Assembly: GCF_003946625.1 (NCBI RefSeq)
Contig: NZ_RHOR01000001.1
Location: 285,002 to 349,001, forward strand
Length of the DNA: 64,000 nucleotides
Source of the DNA: Companilactobacillus kedongensis
Lineage (GTDB): Bacteria > Bacillota > Bacilli > Lactobacillales > Lactobacillaceae
Reading direction: 5' to 3'
Shown one piece after another: positions 25,258 through 34,814 of the stretch. The position numbers and the translations under genes are program-made. Under the pieces are notes generated by a model. That model was not told where the DNA came from. It made no database searches and worked only from the letters and a program-made list of their open reading frames with translations. How positions within the stretch are numbered: the first letter of the stretch is position 1; every line of letters starts with the position of its first letter.

Positions 25258-25650
25258 ATGATTTCAATTAATTTATTTGATAAAAAAACAAAAGAAACTA
25301 AACATTATGAGCAACATAATATTTCATTTGGTGAATTAAAATCTATTCTTAAATTTAATAAAATCCAGCAAAAAGATGCTGCTGAATTAAAAATTCTAAA
25401 TATGAAAATGAATAATGGAAAAATATTGACGCCTAATGAAGAAAAAAAATATATCACATTATCAGGTAAGGATGATACATATCTTGATTTGCTTGAAGAA
25501 TTAGTTGCCAAATTGTTCAAAAACCCAAAAGTAACAGTTCAAGCAATTGATGAAGGTTTACCAGCGAATGGTATCTCAGCGCTTAAAGATATTCTTGCTG
25601 ATGCTATGGGTGGTGTCGAAGCTGAAAATAATCATCCAGCAAAAAAATAA
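25258..25650 (+). CDS. tail assembly chaperone, gpG-like
   Basis: 130 aa helical protein from ATG 25258 (AAGGAG upstream). It ends GCA AAA AAA TAA, a run of seven A that forms the slippery heptamer A AAA AAA at 25641-25647. A -1 slip there continues into the gpT frame. This short form and the long gpGT form together hold the tape measure protein during tail assembly. Confidence 0.85.
   Translation: MISINLFDKKTKETKHYEQHNISFGELKSILKFNKIQQKDAAELKILNMKMNNGKILTPNEEKKYITLSGKDDTYLDLLEELVAKLFKNPKVTVQAIDEGLPANGISALKDILADAMGGVEAENNHPAKK
25641..25647 (+). promoter_or_regulatory. programmed -1 frameshift site, gpG/gpGT
   Basis: A AAA AAA in the gpG phase, immediately before its TAA. The -1 frame stays open for 66 codons. 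No strong downstream hairpin is evident; A7 can slip without one. Confidence 0.85.
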
Positions 25651-25847
25651 CTGCAGCAGAAGCTCTTAAGATTCTTGATGACATAACAAAGCAACAGTTT
25701 AAAAATGGTGTGCCATTTAAAGAGATTGATGATGCAGATGCTGACAGTTTTCTCAGCTTTTTACATAGACAATTAACAGCGGATGATAGTGGAACAACAG
25801 AAGATACTCAAATGATGTCAGCTCAAGACTTCTATAACAACTTTTAA
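25647..25847 (+). CDS. gpT extension of the tail chaperone (by -1 frameshift)
   Basis: 66 codons (ITAAEALKILDDITKQQFKN...QDFYNNF, stop 25845-25847) with no start signal of its own. The fused gpGT product would be about 196 aa. The lambda-type gpG/gpGT arrangement directly upstream of the tape measure gene is general among siphoviruses. Confidence 0.85.
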   Translation: MTAAEALKILDDITKQQFKNGVPFKEIDDADADSFLSFLHRQLTADDSGTTEDTQMMSAQDFYNNF

Positions 25848-25861
25848 GGAGGTGTCAGTTA

Positions 25862-28800
25862 GTGGCAAGTAGTGGACGCCCACTTGGTTCAATGATTATT
25901 GAATTGGATCTTCAGTCAACAAAGTTTGAAAATTCTTTGAAATCAATTCAAAATCAATTTCGTTTGGCTAAGTCGGAAATGAAAGCTAACTTATCAGTTC
26001 TTGATACGACCGGCACTTCTTATGAAAAAGCAAGTACAAAAGTTGAAGAACTATCAAAGCTGATGAGTGTTAATGAGAAACAAATACAAGCATTAAAAGA
26101 GAGATATGATACTGCCGTTAAAATTAATGGTGAGTACTCTGATTCTGCTAATAAAATAGCTACTCAATTAAATAAGGCAGAGACTCAACAAGCTCAATAC
26201 CAAAAGAAACTTGAAAATGCCAAGATAGCAATGAGAGATGCAGAACGTGGAACTGATAGTTACCGTGAAGCATTAAATAGAGTTCAACGTGAATCTAAGG
26301 CTCAAGTAGATAGTTTAACGGTTCAAGGTCGTCAAACGGAATCTAATTTAGTTAAGTATCGATCACTTGGTAAAGAAGTTGACAATTATAGTCAAATTCT
26401 TACTCGTGAAAAAGCAAAATTACAAGATCTTATAGAATCAAAGGGTCTGGATGCCAAAGAGACTCAAGAACAAAAAACAAAAATCGTCGAATTATCTGCG
26501 GCCCAAGATAAGGCACAGTATCAATATGATGAATTAGGTAAAAAAGTAAAGAATCTATCAACAAGTCAAGCTCAAAGCATAGATAGCCTTAATAAAGTAT
26601 CGACTAAGTTGAATACTGTTGGTCAAGGTTTAAAAAATGTAGGTTCAACAATGACCACACATTTCACCGTTCCAATAGTTGCAGGAATGGGGTATGCCGT
26701 TAAGAGTGCTACTGATTTTTCATCACAGATAACTAATATCAAGCCATTATTAGAGGCCAACGGAGAAGGTGTTAAACAAGTTGATAAAGAGCTTGTTCAG
26801 ATGTCTGATGACTCAAAAAAATGGGCAACTCAATACGGAATTTCTACAACTTCTATTAATTCTGGTATGGATGAACTTGTAAAACGCGGTTATTCTGCAA
26901 AACAAACTTTAGGTGCCATGCCATCAATCTTAAATGCCACTAAGGCATCTGGGGATGATTTTAATTCAGTAATGAAAGTTTCAACTTCAACACTGGAACA
27001 ATTTGGATTGAAATCTAACAGCACTTCTGGGATGTTGAAGAATACTCAACGAGTCACTGACAGTTTAACTTATACGGCCAATGCTACTGCTGCAGGATTT
27101 ACTGATATGGGTGATGCAATGACCTATGTTGGGCCTACGGCACATGCTGCAGGTATCTCACTTGAACAAACTGCAGCAGCAATTGGTGAAATGTCTAATC
27201 AAGGTATTTCGGGTTCAGTTGCTGGTACTGCACTTAGATCAGCTCTAACAAGACTGATGAAACCATCAAAACAAAATGCTGAAGGTATGAAGGAACTCGG
27301 TATTAATGCCGAGGATTTCAAAAATCATGCTTTAACATTGCCTCAAATCTTGGATAAGATAAAAAACAACACTCAAGGTTGGACTAAAGAGCAAAAAGCC
27401 TCTGCTATTGCTATGGCTTTTGGTACCGAAGCCCAAGCGGGGATGAACGCTTTGGTTTCACAAGGTGGAGACAAATTATCTGAACTAACTGAAAAAACTG
27501 AGAAGGCTAATGGTTCAACTAAAAAGATTGCTGATACCATGAACAATACTTCAAAGGCTAATGTCAGTAAGTTTAAGGAATCATTAAATGTTTTGTCTAT
27601 TGAGATTGGATCTAAGTTGCTTCCAAGTATTACACCTTTAATTAAAAAATTGACTGATTTAGTGGCATCATTTTCTAAATTAAGTTCAGGTACAAAGAGT
27701 TTTATTATCACAGCTGGATTAGTTGTAGGCGCAATTGGTCCAATATTAATGATAATTGGTCAAATAATGATGGGAATAAGTGGCCTGATTAGAGCTGTGA
27801 GAGCAATAAGTGGACTTTTGAGTGGTGGAGGTGCCATTGCAACAATACTAACCGGTCCAATTGGAATAGCAGTGATTGCTATATCAGCATTGGTAGCCGG
27901 TTTTGTTTTAGCTTATAACAAAATCAAACCATTTCATGATGCAGTTAATAAATTAGGACTATTAATTAAACAGACCTTTAATAATTTAGTTAAGTGGCTT
28001 GCTGATTTGCCAGGAAAAGTTAAAGCAGCATTTGATGGAATGAAACAATGGTTTGCACAACTTCCAACTATGTTCAAAAATATGTGGAATAGTGTTAAAA
28101 CTGTAACTTCAAAGTGGGTTAGTGATTTTGCTAAGGTAGGTAAGAACATGCTGAATGCCTTAGTAAATGTTTTAAAAGGATTTGGAAAATTAGCCGTTTA
28201 TGCTTTAGCTTTACCAGTTGGAATAGCAATACTTATTACTAAACCACTAGTGGCACCATTGAAGCTGATTATTACTTCATTGATTACTTGGATTAGAAAT
28301 AGTTGGAAGGCACTTGTCAATTGGCTAAAACCCATATTTAACGTAGTCGGAGTTGTATGGAGAGCATTCTGGCAGACAATGTCCAATTGGTTTAAAGCGG
28401 CAATGACCGGAATATCTAATACTTGGAGAACTATTTGGTCAGGTATTAGTAATTTCTTTAGATCAATTTGGACAGGAATGCTTAATTTCTTTACTCCAAT
28501 AATTAATGCAATTTCAAGCGTCATAACAAATGTTGTAAGTGGAATATCTAGTTTCTGGCACTCCATATGGCAGGCTATTTCAAACTTCTTTACTTCAATT
28601 TGGAATGCTATGTCTAATTTCATTGGTGGAGTTATGAACTCTATCTCGAATGTTATTTCTAATGCATTAAATGGAATATCTAGTACATGGCACGCAATGT
28701 GGAGTGGGATATCTAGTTTCTTCAGTTCCATTTGGAAAGGCATTAAAGATGCTGCTGCTGACGGTATTAACGGTGTAATTGGTGTAATTAATTCAGGTGT

Positions 28801-30115
28801 TGATGCCATTAATTCTGTATGGAAGTTTTTCACTGGTAAAAAGACCGATGTGCCACATCTTGGTAAAGTTCATTTTGAACAAGGTGGTGTTGTCGAACAA
28901 CATTTATCAGTTATTAATGATGGTAAAGGTCCTAACTGGAAGGAATTAGTTCAACTTCCTGATGGTGAATTAATGATGAGCCAGGATCGTAATTGGACTG
29001 GAATGTTACCTTCCGGAACTAGAATTTATAATGGTGATGATACCAAGGATATTATGGACTCTGTTGGTATTAGTCATTATGCTAGTGGCGGAATTGTTGG
29101 TTCTATTGAGGATGGAGTTAGCTCAATGATCGATTGGACCAAAGGTTCACTTGAAAATATTGGTTCATGGGCTGGGGATAAGATAGAAGTTATGTCTAAG
29201 TTCCTAGAACATCCAATTGAGAATACTAAGTCATTAATGGAATCAGCAGCTAAAAAGGTAATGCCTAAGATTCAAGCATATGCTGACTTTGCTAAGGGAG
29301 CCTTAGATAAAACTACTGGCAAGGCCGGTGATTGGGTCAAGGATCATTTGCAAAGTGTGTTTGATAATATGATTGAATCAATGGGTGGCGGTGGTTCTAT
29401 GCCAGCTAAAGCATATGGGCCAATGATCAGAGCCGCTGCAGCTTATATGCATCAAAGTATTACAGATTTTAATGTTGATATGATTGAAAGAATTATTGGG
29501 AATGAGTCTGGTGGTAATCCGTATGCTATTAACTTAACTGATAGTAATGCTAAAGCAGGACATCCATCCAAAGGTATTCTTCAATATATTGATCAAACAT
29601 TTAGACACTATGCGATGCCAGGACATACCAATATTTGGAACCCCATGGATCAATTGATAGCACTATTTAATGATGCCACCTGGAGAAGTGATATGGGTAT
29701 GGGTTACAATGGTAAATACGGTGAATGGCGTGGTCAAGCCTCTGGACCATCTGGTCCAAGATTGATGGCAATGGGTGGTTTAATTACACAAGCTACTAAT
29801 GCCATTGTTGGTGAAGCTGGCCCAGAAGTAGTATTACCATTGACTAATAGAACTAGGGCAATGCAGATTCTCTCTGAAGCTCAAGCAACATTTGGAAATA
29901 ATACTTCTCAAGCTGTAACAAATGTCGATACTTCAAATATTGAAGATAATCAAAAACAACAAATGGTATTAACTCAAGTTCAGAATAATTTATTAACAAA
30001 GATTTTGGGATTGTTATTAGATAATAATGACAGTGATGCTTCTTTGAGTGAACTGTCTAATGTGCTTGATAAACTTGGATTGAAAAAAAGAAAGCTAACT
30101 CAATTTCAAAGATAG
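25862..30115 (+). CDS. tape measure protein with SLT lytic transglycosylase domain
   Basis: 1417 aa from GTG 25862 (AAGGAGGTGTC upstream). Long N-terminal coiled coil (1-250), a TMP core domain (260-560), hydrophobic segments near 613-690, then Trp-rich alpha repeats (780-1000). A C-terminal SLT domain (about 1178-1310) has E1215 in the NESGG motif and KGILQYI. The protein sets tail length; the transglycosylase likely helps DNA cross the peptidoglycan. The C-terminal GGLITQATNAIVGEAGPEVVLPL block is typical of phage tape measures. Confidence 0.95.
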   Translation: MASSGRPLGSMIIELDLQSTKFENSLKSIQNQFRLAKSEMKANLSVLDTTGTSYEKASTKVEELSKLMSVNEKQIQALKERYDTAVKINGEYSDSANKIATQLNKAETQQAQYQKKLENAKIAMRDAERGTDSYREALNRVQRESKAQVDSLTVQGRQTESNLVKYRSLGKEVDNYSQILTREKAKLQDLIESKGLDAKETQEQKTKIVELSAAQDKAQYQYDELGKKVKNLSTSQAQSIDSLNKVSTKLNTVGQGLKNVGSTMTTHFTVPIVAGMGYAVKSATDFSSQITNIKPLLEANGEGVKQVDKELVQMSDDSKKWATQYGISTTSINSGMDELVKRGYSAKQTLGAMPSILNATKASGDDFNSVMKVSTSTLEQFGLKSNSTSGMLKNTQRVTDSLTYTANATAAGFTDMGDAMTYVGPTAHAAGISLEQTAAAIGEMSNQGISGSVAGTALRSALTRLMKPSKQNAEGMKELGINAEDFKNHALTLPQILDKIKNNTQGWTKEQKASAIAMAFGTEAQAGMNALVSQGGDKLSELTEKTEKANGSTKKIADTMNNTSKANVSKFKESLNVLSIEIGSKLLPSITPLIKKLTDLVASFSKLSSGTKSFIITAGLVVGAIGPILMIIGQIMMGISGLIRAVRAISGLLSGGGAIATILTGPIGIAVIAISALVAGFVLAYNKIKPFHDAVNKLGLLIKQTFNNLVKWLADLPGKVKAAFDGMKQWFAQLPTMFKNMWNSVKTVTSKWVSDFAKVGKNMLNALVNVLKGFGKLAVYALALPVGIAILITKPLVAPLKLIITSLITWIRNSWKALVNWLKPIFNVVGVVWRAFWQTMSNWFKAAMTGISNTWRTIWSGISNFFRSIWTGMLNFFTPIINAISSVITNVVSGISSFWHSIWQAISNFFTSIWNAMSNFIGGVMNSISNVISNALNGISSTWHAMWSGISSFFSSIWKGIKDAAADGINGVIGVINSGVDAINSVWKFFTGKKTDVPHLGKVHFEQGGVVEQHLSVINDGKGPNWKELVQLPDGELMMSQDRNWTGMLPSGTRIYNGDDTKDIMDSVGISHYASGGIVGSIEDGVSSMIDWTKGSLENIGSWAGDKIEVMSKFLEHPIENTKSLMESAAKKVMPKIQAYADFAKGALDKTTGKAGDWVKDHLQSVFDNMIESMGGGGSMPAKAYGPMIRAAAAYMHQSITDFNVDMIERIIGNESGGNPYAINLTDSNAKAGHPSKGILQYIDQTFRHYAMPGHTNIWNPMDQLIALFNDATWRSDMGMGYNGKYGEWRGQASGPSGPRLMAMGGLITQATNAIVGEAGPEVVLPLTNRTRAMQILSEAQATFGNNTSQAVTNVDTSNIEDNQKQQMVLTQVQNNLLTKILGLLLDNNDSDASLSELSNVLDKLGLKKRKLTQFQR

Positions 30116-30125
30116 GGGGTAAAAA

Positions 30126-30986
30126 ATGTCTCGTAATTTACAAAATAGATTTAGAGTAAATACACTATTAATAAAATCTAGCAATAAAAATGAATTTGCA
30201 ATCCAAGATTATCGTGGGTTGCATTTTTTAGATTTAAAAATATCTGCACCCCAATCTCAGACCAATTTAATCGATAGAGCAGGAATTGACGGTCAGATTC
30301 AACGTGGTCCAATTTTATTTGGATCGAGAACGGCAACGGCAAATTTTTATTTAGAAATTAATGACGTTAGTGAATTTGAAAACGTAGCACATACTATTTA
30401 TAACAAGCTTTTTAGTAGAAATATTATGCGTGTACGTCAAAGTGATGATATTGCTAGGTGCTTTTATGGTATTCCGAAACCTTTTGAATTCAGCAGAATA
30501 GGTGTATTAGATTCAACGTTTTCAGTAGAATTTGATATTCCATCTGCTTATATGTATTCGGTAGTAAGATCTAGTCAATTTCCAATAGACATAGAGAATT
30601 CTAAAGATTTGATAAACACTAATTTAAATTTGCCAAGTACCGATTTAACTTATGAAAGTCCTCCTGGGGATTTTTATATTTATAATCCATCAGATTTTGA
30701 TATACAGCCTTATGAACAAGATCATGAATTAAACATTATATTTAAAGGCGGTTCTGGTAGCCCGCTAATTATTAATAATGAGACTGGAGATACCTTCCAT
30801 TATCAAGGGAATTTGAAGGAAGATGATGAACTTGTGTTACAAGGAGTCCATCCATTTTTAAATGGAGTTGCTTGTGAGATTGATACTGATCATGGATCAG
30901 TTGATTTGATCAAAGGAAATAATAGTTTCAGCATGACTGGCTATACCGGAACTGTTTCATTTGATTTTCCTTTTATTTATTATTAA
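30126..30986 (+). CDS. distal tail protein (Dit)
   Basis: 286 aa. N-terminal belt domain with DYRGLHFLDLKISAPQ and DRAGIDGQIQRGPILFGSRTATANF, as in siphovirus Dit proteins, then a C-terminal galectin-like region. It forms the hub ring between tail tube and Tal. ATG 30126 behind GGGGG; the stop overlaps the next start. Confidence 0.88.
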   Translation: MSRNLQNRFRVNTLLIKSSNKNEFAIQDYRGLHFLDLKISAPQSQTNLIDRAGIDGQIQRGPILFGSRTATANFYLEINDVSEFENVAHTIYNKLFSRNIMRVRQSDDIARCFYGIPKPFEFSRIGVLDSTFSVEFDIPSAYMYSVVRSSQFPIDIENSKDLINTNLNLPSTDLTYESPPGDFYIYNPSDFDIQPYEQDHELNIIFKGGSGSPLIINNETGDTFHYQGNLKEDDELVLQGVHPFLNGVACEIDTDHGSVDLIKGNNSFSMTGYTGTVSFDFPFIYY

Positions 30987-32749
30987 TGATTAAATTACCA
31001 AGAGTTAGAGTACAGGATAGTAAAGGCCAGTATGATGAAACACTAACCTGTATTGATTTTGGATCATTTAGTAGAAGCATAGAAATGAATCAAACACACC
31101 AAATTGAATTTACCGCTAATAATGACAATTCTTTAGGTTATCAATTACTTCAAAATGAGAACTATTTGATTTTTGATGATCAGAAATATCATATAAAGCA
31201 GGCTGATAAAGAAGATTCAAATAGGGATATCAAACGTTCAATATCAGCTACTCACATTTGGTTTGATTCTCAATATGTATATCAATATGACAAAATTAAG
31301 GGAGATAAAACTGTAACTGCCGCTGATCTTATGAGTTTTGTCTTTGATAAAAATAGTTTAGGAAATAATGGTTTTACCTGGGAAATAGTTGGTGACATTC
31401 CCAAAGTACAAGTTACTGATTATGGTGAGAAATCTGGTTTAGACTGCATTAACGATTGTATTGAAAAATTCAATTTAGTCGTTGTTCCAGATAACAAGCA
31501 TATCAAATTAGTTGCTATGGATAATTGGAAACATAAAACTAATAAAGCTTTCAGATATATTCATGACACTCCAGAATTTAAGGTCTCAATAGATACAACA
31601 GAGTTGCAAAATATTGTAATGTGTTACGGAAAAACCAAGGATAAAGATTCTAGTTCAACAAGTGATCCAGTTGATTCTGAAACAGGAACCGCTGTTGGTA
31701 CTGTTAATACTATGGATCCAGATGGCGTTGCAGTATATAGTACGCCGGGAGATGAAGCTACTATTGTTCAACATCTACCAAATGGTTCACATTGGTTAGT
31801 TGATAGTAAAAGAACAATTGATAGTAATGTTTATTACCGAGTATCTAGCAATGGTTGGGTTAGTGATAAAGATATTACTTTTGATAAGACAGGAGATATT
31901 AAGCCTGAGAATCATATCATTACAGACGTTTTAGGACGTGGCACCATCAAAGCTGCAGATAATACTTCAGCAACAGATAATACAGGTACAGTAACGGATG
32001 ATGGTTCAACAACGGAACACCAAGCACCAACTGAAGCAAATGTATATGATTCGCCGTGGAGTCCACAGACAAAAACTAGAATTCTAGCAAATGGAACGCC
32101 TTGGAGAATTAATGGTGAAGTAACGGAAGGTGCATTAGGTAAAACTTGGTACCGGGTTTCAACTAATGAGTGGGTTGCCGAAGAGGATTTTGATTTTTCT
32201 GGTGATGGGGATATACAGCCAAAAGAATTAGATAAACCAGATACAGATGATGTTGATGATACAAGTGATGACGAAACTGAATATTATTTTGATCCTTTTA
32301 TAGTTAAAGATCAGAAATCAATTGATGAATGGGGATCGAGGCCTGGTGCACCAATATCCGATGAGAGATTTAACGACGTTAATTCAATGAAAGAATATGC
32401 ACTTAGTTCAATGAAATCTGAACCTGAGGTAAATATTTCAATTACTTATAATGGTGATGAAAAATTGTTATTAGGTGATATGGCTTATATTGAAGTTAAG
32501 CCCGAAAATTTCACCACATGGGCTACAGTTACGGCAGTTAAGGACAATCCATTAAGTTATAATAATCAGCCTGAAATTAGTTTGGACTCAACGCCTCAAA
32601 CCTTAATAGATTACGAATTGTCTATTCAAAATTCAATCAGAAGTGTAAGAGGTGTTGCAAGTTCTGCAATGTCTGCAGTTGATACTTTGGCCGGAAATTC
32701 TTGGGGATCAGGAACAATCACTAGAAAAGTTGGTGAAGTGGATGACTGA
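30986..32749 (+). CDS. tail-associated protein Tal (prophage tail endopeptidase-like) with two wall-binding repeats
   Basis: 587 aa. The N-terminal gp27/Tal hub domain covers 1-220 and its end resumes at 440-560 (GDMAYIEVKPENFTTWATVTAVKD). Between them lie two related domains of about 55 aa (near 245-300 and 350-405), each starting VYSTP or VYDSP and ending NGWVSD or NEWVAE. They look like SH3/SLAP-like wall-binding modules set in Asp/Thr-rich linkers. Start ATG 30986 overlaps the previous stop. It seals the tail tip and contacts the cell wall. Confidence 0.85.
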   Translation: MIKLPRVRVQDSKGQYDETLTCIDFGSFSRSIEMNQTHQIEFTANNDNSLGYQLLQNENYLIFDDQKYHIKQADKEDSNRDIKRSISATHIWFDSQYVYQYDKIKGDKTVTAADLMSFVFDKNSLGNNGFTWEIVGDIPKVQVTDYGEKSGLDCINDCIEKFNLVVVPDNKHIKLVAMDNWKHKTNKAFRYIHDTPEFKVSIDTTELQNIVMCYGKTKDKDSSSTSDPVDSETGTAVGTVNTMDPDGVAVYSTPGDEATIVQHLPNGSHWLVDSKRTIDSNVYYRVSSNGWVSDKDITFDKTGDIKPENHIITDVLGRGTIKAADNTSATDNTGTVTDDGSTTEHQAPTEANVYDSPWSPQTKTRILANGTPWRINGEVTEGALGKTWYRVSTNEWVAEEDFDFSGDGDIQPKELDKPDTDDVDDTSDDETEYYFDPFIVKDQKSIDEWGSRPGAPISDERFNDVNSMKEYALSSMKSEPEVNISITYNGDEKLLLGDMAYIEVKPENFTTWATVTAVKDNPLSYNNQPEISLDSTPQTLIDYELSIQNSIRSVRGVASSAMSAVDTLAGNSWGSGTITRKVGEVDD

Positions 32750-33077
32750 TATTAGAAGTGTTGCTGATCCAATTGACAAAAAAATTTATTATCCACAAAC
32801 CCATTATTTAGCAGTAATTGGATTAATGGATTTTGTTAATAAATTAGTGGATAAAAAAATAAATATGGTTAAACGTATAGATGACTTGAAGTCAGTTAAT
32901 ACTTCGGGTCATTTTTATTTTGATGAAAATACATTGAATATCCCTGAAAATATTTCATCTGGATATTTAAATGCAGTATTTATTGATAAGAAGAATGGCA
33001 TTATCGAAATAATGACCACTAATAAATATTTAGAAGTTATTAATGGGGTATTCTCAAATATTAAAGAAAGGACGTGA
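32742..33077 (+). CDS. hypothetical tail/baseplate protein
   Basis: 111 aa from ATG 32742, overlapping the Tal end by 8 bases. Helical N-terminus (MDFVNKLVDKKINMVKRI) and beta C-terminus. No family recognised; the setting is the baseplate operon. Confidence 0.55.
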   Translation: MTDIRSVADPIDKKIYYPQTHYLAVIGLMDFVNKLVDKKINMVKRIDDLKSVNTSGHFYFDENTLNIPENISSGYLNAVFIDKKNGIIEIMTTNKYLEVINGVFSNIKERT

Positions 33078-33081
33078 GATA

Positions 33082-33741
33082 TTGTATTTAAACGATTTGC
33101 CAGCAGATGTTTTGAACAAGGAATTTCCTCAGCTATCTTTAAATTCAAATGACGGTAAGAAAGTAGTACTAACTTTTGAAGATGGACAGCGTGTTGCAAT
33201 TGCTAAGGAACAATCAGATGGAACATATAGTTCGGACGTATATGAGTTCAATAGTTTAAATGATGAATTAGTTTGGCCAAGTTTTCCAAAACTACCAGAT
33301 TATTTAGCCACATTAGATTTAAACTCTTGGGATGGAAATATTGATAAGGACGCTAGAGATGATTACAGATCTAACATGAAAGATATTCAAACTACAGTGA
33401 ATAACATTGTTAACTGGATGATTTCTCAAAAGGATTTCTTCAGCAAGTTTTCTGGCTCTACTGATGAATTAAAATCAATGATCATTAAGATAATTAATGT
33501 TACTGTTGCTCAATTTTTGAATGATAAATATTATGATAAATCTGAAATTGATAATAAGCTTTCTACTTTTAATGAAGCAATCAATAATATTGCTTCACGT
33601 CAAGTGAATAGTTCACCTGGTATTGGCGTATTTCCTCCAAGTTATACCGGAAACGGTCAACAGTATTCTGACGACGATCTAGAAGTTGACCGTAAGTTAG
33701 CTGAAATGAATTCAGAATTAAATAAGGGTGGTGATATTTAA
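33082..33741 (+). CDS. baseplate protein, hypothetical
   Basis: 219 aa from TTG 33082 (AAAGGACGTGAG upstream; the open frame extends to ATG 33043 but without a site). Beta N-terminus, then helices with coiled-coil character (MKDIQTTVNNIVNWMISQKDFF). No catalytic motif. It overlaps the next start by one base. Confidence 0.6.
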   Translation: MYLNDLPADVLNKEFPQLSLNSNDGKKVVLTFEDGQRVAIAKEQSDGTYSSDVYEFNSLNDELVWPSFPKLPDYLATLDLNSWDGNIDKDARDDYRSNMKDIQTTVNNIVNWMISQKDFFSKFSGSTDELKSMIIKIINVTVAQFLNDKYYDKSEIDNKLSTFNEAINNIASRQVNSSPGIGVFPPSYTGNGQQYSDDDLEVDRKLAEMNSELNKGGDI

Positions 33742-34814
33742 TGGAAAATGTAGAAATGAAGATGAATATTCCGGCGGTTGAACCATTATTTTTCTGTGTT
33801 GATCTAGCAGAAGGGTTCCATTTACCAGCACAATATACTCAAGACGAGCATGAACATTTAGGCCCAAACGGAATTGAGAACATTTTATTAAATAGTCGAG
33901 AGTTTCAACATGCTTGGTTAATTCAAGGTACTTCGAGCGGTAATACATTTGAGATTAATTTCTTAAAATCAAATAAGAACTGGGGTGGCATATCTCTATA
34001 TGATCTATCCAGTTTTGATATGGACGATAGTACCTTAATTAATAAATTAATTAGTTTTGAGGGTACAGACGCAACAGGATCTTATGTCCGTTCAGATGAA
34101 GGATTTGACGGAACTCAAGCGTCCTTAGGCGTATTAAGCTGGCAACCGGAAGCAGCTATCACTCAAAATGCTGGACACTATCAATCGGCACACTTCCTTA
34201 TTGAGAATCCAGAACGCACTAAAGTAATTCAAACTTTGGATTTCGATTTAGAAATTATTAATAATGATGTAGCCATTCCAGAGAAACACGCTAATTATGT
34301 TTCGGAATTAAATAGATTATTAGTTAATTTTGATGAATCAATTAAATCTGGCCAAAAGCAATTAGCGTTCTACCAATCCTTATACGTTGGTATTATGCAG
34401 AACAATATTGCTAGTTTGAACGATACCGCCGATAAGGCTATTAAGGATATGAATGATAAAACGGACGCTGCTATCAAAGCCAATCAAGAACAGTTAGACA
34501 CCGATACCAAAAATAGCCAAGCCAAAATTGATAAATTGGTATCTGACAGCACCGCTCATAAAGATGAGGTCGATAAGTCCTTAAATGATCTCGAAGATCG
34601 CCAAAGAAAGAACGATGATGACATAACTCAAAATAAGGCCGATATCGCTGCTAATGCCGAAGATATTAAGTCTGCCGGTGTTGTAACGCAAGATAACGCT
34701 AAAACTGTTATGCAAGATATTCTTGATACCGGCGGTTTATCAATTGGTAAAAGTGATCCAGCTACTGATTCAAAAATGGATCAGATGAATAAAATGTTAG
34801 AAGGAGATATGTAA
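33741..34814 (+). CDS. baseplate upper protein-like (BppU-like)
   Basis: 357 aa. N-terminal beta domain (1-180: HAWLIQGTSSGNTFEINFLK...GGISLYDLSSFDMDDS...HYQSAHFLIENPE), then a long coiled coil (185-310). This is the build of BppU-type proteins that attach receptor-binding parts to the baseplate. The family call is by build only. Confidence 0.65.
   Translation: MENVEMKMNIPAVEPLFFCVDLAEGFHLPAQYTQDEHEHLGPNGIENILLNSREFQHAWLIQGTSSGNTFEINFLKSNKNWGGISLYDLSSFDMDDSTLINKLISFEGTDATGSYVRSDEGFDGTQASLGVLSWQPEAAITQNAGHYQSAHFLIENPERTKVIQTLDFDLEIINNDVAIPEKHANYVSELNRLLVNFDESIKSGQKQLAFYQSLYVGIMQNNIASLNDTADKAIKDMNDKTDAAIKANQEQLDTDTKNSQAKIDKLVSDSTAHKDEVDKSLNDLEDRQRKNDDDITQNKADIAANAEDIKSAGVVTQDNAKTVMQDILDTGGLSIGKSDPATDSKMDQMNKMLEGDM

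Noticed and set aside
28198..28833. 211-codon open frame on the minus strand
   Set aside because: Exact shadow of the tape measure Trp/helical repeat region; no start signal, repetitive and unlikely composition.
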